Shown one piece after another: positions 1 to 4,386 of a DNA stretch of 6,674 nt; within the stretch, counting starts at the first letter, position 1, and each line of letters begins with the position of its first letter. The position numbers and the translations under genes were made by a program. This DNA is from Porticoccaceae bacterium (lineage in GTDB: Bacteria > Pseudomonadota > Gammaproteobacteria > Pseudomonadales > Porticoccaceae), in assembly GCA_023229065.1 (NCBI GenBank), contig JALNZZ010000113.1, forward strand, positions 1 to 6,674, in the 5' to 3' direction. Below the pieces are notes generated by a model, which was not told where the DNA came from, made no database searches, and was given only the letters and a program-made list of their open reading frames with translations.

Positions 1-220
1 TTAATACAGCCGCCACCGAATCAGCACTGGTCACATCGAGCGCCATGCCGCGCCCTTTAACCCCTTCGGCTGCGAAGCGCTCACTGATTTTGGCCGCGCC
101 TGCCTCAGTAGTGGCAGTGCCTACCACAGTCGCTCCCTGCGCGCCAAGCGCGGCGGCAATGGCTGCCCCAATACCGCGGCTGGCGCCAGTGACCAGCGCA
201 ACTTTATCATTAAGAACCAT
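1..220 (-). CDS. fabG: 3-oxoacyl-ACP reductase FabG, N-terminal part (cut by window edge)
   Basis: FabG is the NADPH-dependent ketoreductase of type II fatty acid synthesis in the cytoplasm; it reduces 3-oxoacyl-ACP to 3-hydroxyacyl-ACP. The window holds the first 73 codons of a protein usually about 245 residues long. The start reads MVLNDKVALVTGASRGIG: the first Rossmann beta strand and the glycine-rich TGASRGIG dinucleotide-binding motif at residues 11-18. A GTAT stretch typical of FabG (NADPH-selecting loop) follows near residues 37-40. The catalytic Ser-Tyr-Lys residues lie outside the window. The ATG at 218-220 has a GGAG ribosome-binding site at 227-230, about 6 bases upstream. The gene lies 21 bp after the fabD stop on the same strand, so it is almost certainly cotranscribed with fabD. 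Other short-chain dehydrogenases share the fold, but the fabD-fabG context settles the call. Confidence 0.97.
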   Translation of the reverse strand, partial: MVLNDKVALVTGASRGIGAAIAAALGAQGATVVGTATTEAGAAKISERFAAEGVKGRGMALDVTSADSVAAVL

Positions 221-241
221 TTTCAACTCCTTGATTTTGCT

Positions 242-1180
242 TTATATAGAAGACAGCGCTTCATCCAGGCCTGCAACCTCTTCGGTGGCATAGACCGTTA
301 ACGTTTTTTCAATACGCTTGGCGAGGCCACCCACAACTTTACCGGCACCACACTCCACCATGGTAGTGATACCCTGAGCTGCCATGGCAGCAATGCAGTC
401 AACCCACAGCACCGGCTTGTGGATTTGTTCGATCATCAGCGCCTTGATGGCCTCGGGGTCGCTTTCGGTGCGCGCATGCACATTGTGCACTACCGGGATC
501 TGCGGCGCCCGGAAATCAGTCGCCAGAATACGTGGGGCCAGACGGTCGCCAGCTGGCTTCATCAACGAGGTGTGAAAAGGAGCGCTCACCGGTAACGGCA
601 GGGCGCGCTTGGCGCCGGCGGCTTTGAGGGCTGTTACAGCCCGCTCCACAGCAGCCGCATCCCCTGCAATAACCACCTGACCGGGGCTGTTGAAGTTAAC
701 TGCCGACACCACGCCACCCTGGGCAGACTGCGCGCAGATATCGACAATCACCGCATCTTCGAGACCAATAATAGCGGCCATAGCCCCCTCTCCCTCGGGC
801 ACCGCCTCCTGCATATAGGCACCGCGCAGGCGTACCAGATCGACGGCGTCGGCAAAATCGACGCTACCGGTGCACACCAGTGCGGACCACTCTCCCAGGC
901 TATGCCCCGCCATCAGCGCCGGTACGGCACCGCCGCGTTGCTGCCACACCTTCCACAGCGCCACACTGGCGGTCAACAGCAGCGGCTGGGTGCGTTCCGT
1001 GAGATTGATGTCTTGCTGCTGGCCATTCTGGCTCAAATCCCAGAGGTCGTAGCCCAACACTTCGGACGCTTCGGCAAAAGTAGTGCCGATAACAGGATAG
1101 TGCTCGGCCAAGCCGCTCAACATACCGATTTTTTGGGAGCCCTGACCGGGGAAGATAAAGGCAAGCTGGTTGTTTTGCAT
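242..1180 (-). CDS. fabD: Malonyl-CoA:ACP transacylase FabD
   Basis: FabD moves the malonyl group from malonyl-CoA to acyl carrier protein, supplying the extender unit for fatty acid elongation. The 312-residue product has the normal family length. It starts with an FPGQGSQ motif (residues 10-16, oxyanion region) and carries the nucleophile elbow GHSLGEWS with Ser94. Arg119 corresponds to the malonate-carboxylate-binding Arg117 of E. coli. The catalytic His203 lies in PFHTSLM. The GAGKVVGGL stretch near residues 278-286 is the usual C-terminal family signature. E. coli has Tyr where Trp98 stands after the nucleophile; this is a mild change. The ATG is preceded by a purine-rich AAGAAGGG. Unlike in E. 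coli, no fabH lies upstream: a 92-bp gap separates it from plsX. Confidence 0.98.
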   Translation of the reverse strand: MQNNQLAFIFPGQGSQKIGMLSGLAEHYPVIGTTFAEASEVLGYDLWDLSQNGQQQDINLTERTQPLLLTASVALWKVWQQRGGAVPALMAGHSLGEWSALVCTGSVDFADAVDLVRLRGAYMQEAVPEGEGAMAAIIGLEDAVIVDICAQSAQGGVVSAVNFNSPGQVVIAGDAAAVERAVTALKAAGAKRALPLPVSAPFHTSLMKPAGDRLAPRILATDFRAPQIPVVHNVHARTESDPEAIKALMIEQIHKPVLWVDCIAAMAAQGITTMVECGAGKVVGGLAKRIEKTLTVYATEEVAGLDEALSSI

Positions 1181-1272
1181 GATTTACCCTTCTTTGTGTT
1201 CTTGTGCGTCTCTTTTAACGCAACTCTTGTCGTATATCGTATAAGAGGCGTGTCGTTCGTAAGCGAAGCGGA
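1181..1272 (-). other. plsX-fabD spacer with ATACGA repeat and weak stem
   Basis: This 92-bp spacer sits where E. coli-type clusters carry fabH. On the operon strand it contains two adjacent copies of ATACGA (ATACGATATACGA) enclosed by a CTCTT/AAGAG inverted repeat with a 14-nt loop at about 1222-1245. I see no T tract that would make it an intrinsic terminator and no convincing -35/-10 pair. It may be an mRNA-processing or regulatory site within the operon, but the sequence alone does not show which. No fabH remnant is visible. Confidence 0.4.
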
Positions 1273-2325
1273 TCAGACAGGCGCGGCTGGCGCTGTGGAG
1301 TCGAGTTCGGCCAGTACCGCTGCAATGCGCTTGGGTACTTGCTGGCGAATTGCCGTAATGGCTACTTCCAGCGCCCGAGAGAAACCTTCGACACTGGCCC
1401 CGCCATGGCTCTTGACCACAACCCCCTTAAGGCCCAGCAGACTGGCACCATTATAATTGGCCGGATCGATGCGGTCGGCAAAGTGTGTCAGCGCAGGGCG
1501 CGCCAGCCAGGCGCCAACCCGGCCCGCCAGGGAGGCTTTCAGGCTGTCCTTCAACATAGTGCCAATCAGGCGTGCCACACCCTCGCTGGACTTAAGAGCG
1601 ACATTGCCGACAAAACCGTCGCAGACGATGATGTCCACATCGCCGCTGTAAATGCCATCCCCTTCCACGAAGCCCTGGTAATTGATACGCCGGTCGGCAG
1701 CCAGACGCAGCGCCACTTCCTGCACAATAGCACCGCCCTTGCCCTGTTCACTACCGACATTGAGCAGCCCTACCCGCGGGTTGGCGACGCCTTCAACCAC
1801 CTGCACCATGGCGCTGGCCATATGCGCAAACTGTACCAACTGGTCTGCATCACAGTCGAGGTTGGCGCCCATATCCAGCAGCCAGGCGCGCCCCTCCAGC
1901 GTCGGCAACGCCGTGCAGATCGCCGGCCGCTCGATTCCGGGCAACAGCCCCAGCTGGGCAATCCCCATCGCCATCAGCGCACCAGTATTGCCGGCACTGA
2001 TGCAGGCATCGGCGTCGCCATCAGCCACCGCCTTGAGCGCCAACCACAACGAGGAGTCGCGCTTGCGGCGCAGGGCCTGAGCGGGCTTCTCTTCCATGGT
2101 GACAGTCTGGGGGCAGTGAATACGCTCAATGCGAACACGGAGGTCGGGAGACAGTTGGGCCAGAAGGGGGTTGAGAGCGGGGTCGACTTCAGCCTCGTCG
2201 CCGTACAAGCGAAGACGAAGACGGGGATTGCGCTCCAGGGTGGAAAGCGCTGCGGAAACCGTCAGGCGGGGACCGAGGTCCCCGCCCATGGCATCAATTG
2301 CCAGACAGCAAGTGTCTGTCAACAA
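1273..2325 (-). CDS. plsX: Phosphate acyltransferase PlsX (acyl-ACP:phosphate)
   Basis: PlsX converts acyl-ACP to acyl-phosphate, the acyl donor used by PlsY in the first step of phospholipid synthesis, and so links fatty acid synthesis to membrane synthesis. The 350-residue product matches the family in length. Family motifs in order are IDAMGGD (10-16), SAGNTGA (110-116), DMGAN (151-155), LLNVGSE (187-193), CDGFVGN (235-241), YNGASLLGLKG (291-301) and KSHG (305-308). The frame has no ATG or GTG before Met13, which lies inside the conserved IDAMGG motif. The start must therefore be one of two adjacent TTG codons (2323-2325 or 2320-2322). Only 5 bp separate this start from the rpmF stop, and no strong Shine-Dalgarno is visible, suggesting translational coupling to rpmF. 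Confidence 0.96.
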   Translation of the reverse strand: MLTDTCCLAIDAMGGDLGPRLTVSAALSTLERNPRLRLRLYGDEAEVDPALNPLLAQLSPDLRVRIERIHCPQTVTMEEKPAQALRRKRDSSLWLALKAVADGDADACISAGNTGALMAMGIAQLGLLPGIERPAICTALPTLEGRAWLLDMGANLDCDADQLVQFAHMASAMVQVVEGVANPRVGLLNVGSEQGKGGAIVQEVALRLAADRRINYQGFVEGDGIYSGDVDIIVCDGFVGNVALKSSEGVARLIGTMLKDSLKASLAGRVGAWLARPALTHFADRIDPANYNGASLLGLKGVVVKSHGGASVEGFSRALEVAITAIRQQVPKRIAAVLAELDSTAPAAPV

Positions 2326-2330
2326 GCGTA

Positions 2331-2510
2331 TTAGTCGTCGTTGGACTCGACGACTTTACGACCGCGGTAAAAGCCGTCCGCGGTGACGTGATGGCGACGG
2401 TGCTTCTCGCCACTGACCGAGTCCACAGACAGGGTTGGGCCGGTGAGAGAGTCGTGGGCACGGCGCATGCCGCGTTTGGAACGGGTAGTACGATCTTGTT
2501 GAACAGCCAT
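2331..2510 (-). CDS. rpmF: 50S ribosomal protein L32
   Basis: RpmF is a small basic protein of the large ribosomal subunit. The gene encodes 59 residues; E. coli L32 has 57. The product begins MAVQQDRTTRSKRGMRRAHD and ends with a HHVTADGFYRGRKV segment, both close to E. coli L32. The zinc-binding cysteines present in some L32 proteins are absent, so this is the cysteine-free form. The ATG at 2508-2510 has a clear GGAGTGAAAA ribosome-binding site. It lies 37 bp after yceD and 5 bp before plsX, the widely conserved yceD-rpmF-plsX order that ties ribosome production to lipid synthesis. The gene is short enough to be missed by length-filtered gene finders. Confidence 0.98.
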   Translation of the reverse strand: MAVQQDRTTRSKRGMRRAHDSLTGPTLSVDSVSGEKHRRHHVTADGFYRGRKVVESNDD

Positions 2511-2522
2511 TTTTCACTCCTG

Positions 2523-2534
2523 GAGCCTAGGCTC
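2523..2534. repeat. 12-bp perfect palindrome between yceD and rpmF
   Basis: GAGCCTAGGCTC is a perfect palindrome placed just upstream of the rpmF ribosome-binding site (GGAG at 2517-2520) in the 37-bp yceD-rpmF gap. In RNA, a single molecule could form only a short stem with a small loop. As DNA it could be a binding site for a dimeric protein. Its function is unknown; it could also be chance. Confidence 0.45.
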
Positions 2535-2547
2535 ATATTACTGGCAG

Positions 2548-3072
2548 TTATTGCCTGGTTTTCAACTGCGCCAAAATTCCGAAAGGATTCTCCGCAGAGT
2601 CCGAAACTTCACCGGTAGAATAGGAGCCGGCACCACGACACTTATCGGTATCGTGATACGCTGCAATCGGCAGCGCCAGCAATAGCTCGTCTTCCACCAT
2701 CTCATACAGGTCACTGGATTCTGACTCGATAATCCAGGGATCCAGCTGTCTTGGCAAGGCCTTGGCCCCGTCCAGGTCCCATACAATGCCCAGAGCCACT
2801 TTCCCGGCCAGCTGGTAAGCCAGCGGCTTGAGGCAGCGCTGGCACTCGAGTTCAACCCCGAGTTCCACCTTGCCCTGTACCACAGCCCGCCCCTCGTCGT
2901 CGCGACCGAAGTCCAGTTCGGCCTCGGCAGCACTGTCTGCTGACACAACAACACCTGCCAACCTCGCCATCTGCTCGGTTGGAACGGATCCGCTGAACCT
3001 GGCACCCTGGACTGCTAATTTGCGAGGGTCCACCAGGCGTGGCAGAGGCTTGCGCTCGGGGGGGGTCGACAT
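2548..3072 (-). CDS. yceD: YceD/DUF177 family protein
   Basis: YceD belongs to the DUF177 family, nearly always encoded immediately upstream of rpmF. The family has been linked to 23S rRNA accumulation or ribosome biogenesis, but its biochemical role is not firmly settled. The 174-residue product has the usual length. Visible features are a CQRC pair (Cys77, Cys80), an acidic EDELLLALP segment (127-135), His140 and Cys145 in a YHDTDKC stretch, and the diagnostic NPFGILAQLK ending at residue 171. The two cysteine groups could bind metal; that is inference. The ATG at 3070-3072 is the first possible start, because an in-frame TAG lies 15 bases upstream. No Shine-Dalgarno precedes it, and the promoter lies so close that the message is probably leaderless. 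This is the first gene of the yceD-rpmF-plsX-fabD-fabG run. Confidence 0.93.
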   Translation of the reverse strand: MSTPPERKPLPRLVDPRKLAVQGARFSGSVPTEQMARLAGVVVSADSAAEAELDFGRDDEGRAVVQGKVELGVELECQRCLKPLAYQLAGKVALGIVWDLDGAKALPRQLDPWIIESESSDLYEMVEDELLLALPIAAYHDTDKCRGAGSYSTGEVSDSAENPFGILAQLKTRQ

Positions 3073-3081
3073 AGGCGCGCA

Positions 3082-3110
3082 ATTCTAGGGATTGACAGGG
3101 GCGGTGTCAA
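3082..3110 (-). promoter_or_regulatory. Sigma70 promoter of the yceD-rpmF-plsX-fab operon
   Basis: On the minus strand a perfect -35 box TTGACA (3105-3110) is followed after exactly 17 bp by the -10 box TAGAAT (3082-3087). The discriminator is GC-rich (GCGCGC), a feature common in promoters under stringent (ppGpp) control and suitable for a ribosomal-protein operon. The expected transcription start falls at about 3072-3076, giving a leader of 0-4 nt before the yceD ATG. Confidence 0.8.
3092..3110. promoter_or_regulatory. Candidate operator: TTGACA-N7-TGTCAA inverted repeat
   Basis: A perfect 6-bp inverted repeat with a 7-bp GC-rich centre overlaps the yceD promoter. One arm is the -35 box and the other lies in the -35/-10 spacer. 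A dimeric regulator bound here would block RNA polymerase. The second arm is also a TTGACA on the plus strand, but no good -10 box stands 16-18 bp from it, so it is unlikely to drive maf. Confidence 0.4.
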
Positions 3111-3168
3111 AATTTATTGAGCGATTACAGTTGTTTTGGCGTGATTTTGCCAATTTTTTAGCTGCGAC

Positions 3169-3198
3169 TGGGCAAACCTCCGGCTTCAAGGGGATAAT
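3169..3198 (+). promoter_or_regulatory. Likely promoter of maf
   Basis: A GATAAT -10 box (3193-3198, 5 of 6 bases) lies 18 bp after a weaker TGGGCA -35 box (3169-3174). Transcription would start near 3205 and give a leader of about 20 nt before the maf ATG. The -35 match is only moderate. Confidence 0.45.
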
Positions 3199-3225
3199 CC
3201 AGTCTCTTTTTACCTTTTCTTCGCC

Positions 3226-3807
3226 ATGTCATCACCCCTGATCCTCGCCTCATCCTCCCCCTACCGCAAAGTTCTGCTGGAGCGCTTCGGGCTCCCTTTT
3301 GTCGCCTTCAGTCCAGACTGCGACGAGCGGCCCCGCGCCGGTGAAGACCCCATTCAGCTCGCAGAGCGTTTGGCGACGGCCAAGGCCCGAGCTCTGACGA
3401 CAAGATACCCACGACACCTGATTATCGGTTCTGACCAGGTGGCTGCCCTCGGCGCTGAGCTGCTCGGCAAGCCCGGCACCCCTGAGCGCGCCTTTGCGCA
3501 GTTGCGCCGCCAGTCCGGCCAGACTGTCTTGTTTCATACAGCCGTCGCGGTGCTGGACAGTGCTAGCGGCAGGCAGCAGGTGCACACCGATACGACCAGG
3601 GTTGTCTTCCGTGACCTTGATGACGACGAGATCCGCAGCTATCTGTCCCGAGAGCAGCCCTGGGATTGTGCCGGTAGTTTTAAGGTGGAGGGGCTTGGCA
3701 TAGCTCTGTTCGAGCGGGTGGAAACTATCGACCCTACAGCATTGATGGGATTGCCATTAATTGCCCTGGCAGGGCTCTTGGCGGACTTTGGGGTTCGGGT
3801 TATTTAA
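3226..3807 (+). CDS. maf: Maf-family nucleotide pyrophosphatase, YceF type (7-methyl-GTP)
   Basis: Maf proteins hydrolyse non-canonical or modified nucleoside triphosphates to monophosphates; the YceF subfamily prefers 7-methyl-GTP. The 193-residue product has normal length. It begins LILASSSPYRK (phosphate-binding loop, residues 5-15), has DERPR (33-37), the catalytic-base motif GSDQ with Asp70, and GKP with Lys82. It also carries the subfamily stretch CAGSFKVEG (148-156) and the GLPLIAL C-terminal signature (175-181). The overall pattern matches E. coli YceF rather than the dTTP-directed YhdE. The ATG at 3226 places the conserved LILAS stretch exactly where YceF has it. The start has no Shine-Dalgarno; the 25 bases before it are almost all pyrimidines. 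The gene diverges from yceD and stands alone. Confidence 0.95.
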   Translation: MSSPLILASSSPYRKVLLERFGLPFVAFSPDCDERPRAGEDPIQLAERLATAKARALTTRYPRHLIIGSDQVAALGAELLGKPGTPERAFAQLRRQSGQTVLFHTAVAVLDSASGRQQVHTDTTRVVFRDLDDDEIRSYLSREQPWDCAGSFKVEGLGIALFERVETIDPTALMGLPLIALAGLLADFGVRVI

Positions 3808-3874
3808 TCTTGCCTGCGAGAAAGCCGGAGCGGCGTCATATTGGACCGTGGGCGTTGCTAGAGTGTGGTGCCAC
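3808..3874 (+). other. Short maf downstream spacer
   Basis: This is the stretch between the maf stop and the first large hairpin element. It holds only small stems (for instance GCCG-GAG-CGGC shortly after the stop) with no T run, so no intrinsic terminator for maf is visible here. Reading through, the maf message would enter hairpin element 1. Confidence 0.5.
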
Positions 3875-3881
3875 CGAATCC

Positions 3882-4038
3882 GGCGCGGGGCGGGCCAGGC
3901 TCCCCATCGGGCGCATCAAAGGCCGAGGCCCCGGCGCTGCGGAACTCGCTTCGCTCAGACAGTCCTCGCGAAAACTCCGGGACCTCGGCCTTTGATAAGC
4001 GCGCCCTGATTGATGGGGAGCCTGGCCCGCCCCGCGCC
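3882..4038 (-). repeat. Hairpin element 1 (157 bp, conserved tip, variable stem)
   Basis: The sense strand is taken as minus, from comparison with element 2. The outer arms (3882-3908 and 4012-4038) form a perfect 27-bp stem. On the sense strand a 5-nt bulge AATCA (4011-4007) follows, then a 6-bp stem (4006-4001 with 3914-3909). Next comes a 4-nt bulge GCTT (4000-3997) and a 20-bp inner stem (3996-3977 with 3934-3915) with a single G-T mismatch that would be a G-U wobble in RNA. A 42-nt tip (3976-3935) closes it. Both bulges lie on the 5' arm only. The tip holds GGACT/AGTTCC pairing and a GCGAAGC minihairpin. GGATTCG follows the 3' end on the same strand (3881-3875). It lies 74 bp downstream of maf in a convergent gap. 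It could be a mobile or recombination substrate, or a structured RNA; its family is not recognised. Confidence 0.88.
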
Positions 4039-4210
4039 TTGCATCCCTCTGTTTTAGTGACTTGTTGGGCTTAATGCTGCTGGGCCTAATTGAGAATTGT
4101 CCTGAGCAGCAGTGCCAACCTCAATTGCGGAAGCCTGTCCAGGGAGAAAGCCTCTCTTCATTCTTTTTTTCTCCTCTTTCTTCATTCACGGTGCATTCAG
4201 TGACTCAAGA
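4039..4210. other. 172-bp spacer between the two hairpin elements
   Basis: No believable gene is present. Visible structures are a 7-bp inverted repeat AATTGAG (4088-4094)/CTCAATT (4120-4126) and a TGCTGCT/AGCAGCA pair around 4076-4113. A pyrimidine tract spans about 4151-4187 and contains seven consecutive T and two copies of TCTTCATTC (4155-4163 and 4179-4187). The T run follows only a 4-bp GAGA/TCTC stem, too weak to call a terminator. The base composition is more AT-rich than in the flanking hairpins. Whether this stretch belongs to the same unit as the two hairpins cannot be told from one locus. Confidence 0.5.
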
Positions 4211-4373
4211 GGTTCGCCGTGGGGCCCAGTCTGGCGGCCAATAGGACCCACGCTCAAGGGTTAACGGCTTTCCGGGGATGTCGCGAGGACTGTCTGAGCG
4301 CAGCGAGTTCCGCAGCGCCGGAAAGCCGTTAACCCTTGTGGGTCGGCCGCCAGACTGGGCCCCACGGCGAACC
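4211..4373 (+). repeat. Hairpin element 2 (163 bp, conserved tip, variable stem)
   Basis: This is the same design as element 1 on the opposite strand. The perfect 29-bp outer stem is 4211-4239 with 4345-4373. On the 5' arm a bulge AATAG (4240-4244) follows, then a 7-bp stem (4245-4251 with 4338-4344), a second 5'-arm bulge GCTC (4252-4255), and a perfect 20-bp inner stem (4256-4275 with 4318-4337). The 42-nt tip is 4276-4317. From 4281 to 4317 the tip equals that of element 1 except at 4301 (C here, A there). The stems share almost no sequence with element 1 apart from the CCGG next to the tip. GGATTCG follows the 3' end (4374-4380). The element ends 13 bp before the stop codon of the HAD-phosphatase gene, which runs towards it, so that mRNA would carry the complementary hairpin in its 3' UTR. 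Confidence 0.88.
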
Positions 4374-4386
4374 GGATTCGAAGCGC

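Noticed and set aside
1260..1281. A possible partial copy of the hairpin tip near the plsX 3' end (GCGAAGCG and TCAGACAG).
   Set aside because: The shared words are short, differently arranged, partly inside plsX codons, and no paired arms flank them.
1339..2334. A 331-codon plus-strand frame antisense to plsX.
   Set aside because: It is a shadow of plsX, which carries all its family motifs on the minus strand.
4141..4170. Intrinsic terminator for maf (GAGA/TCTC stem followed by seven T).
   Set aside because: The stem has only 4 bp with AT-rich pairs and is separated from the T run by several bases, too weak to call.
4211..4373. Integron attC site.
   Set aside because: The one-sided bulges recall attC, but the core-site motifs (RYYYAAC/GTTRRRY) are not at the ends, there is no cassette array or integrase, and the fully paired stem of about 56 bp with a fixed 42-nt tip is not attC-like.
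3882..4373. CRISPR array or simple inverted duplication.
   Set aside because: There are only two copies, in opposite orientation, with no regular spacers. The stem arms differ between copies, so this is not one duplicated block.
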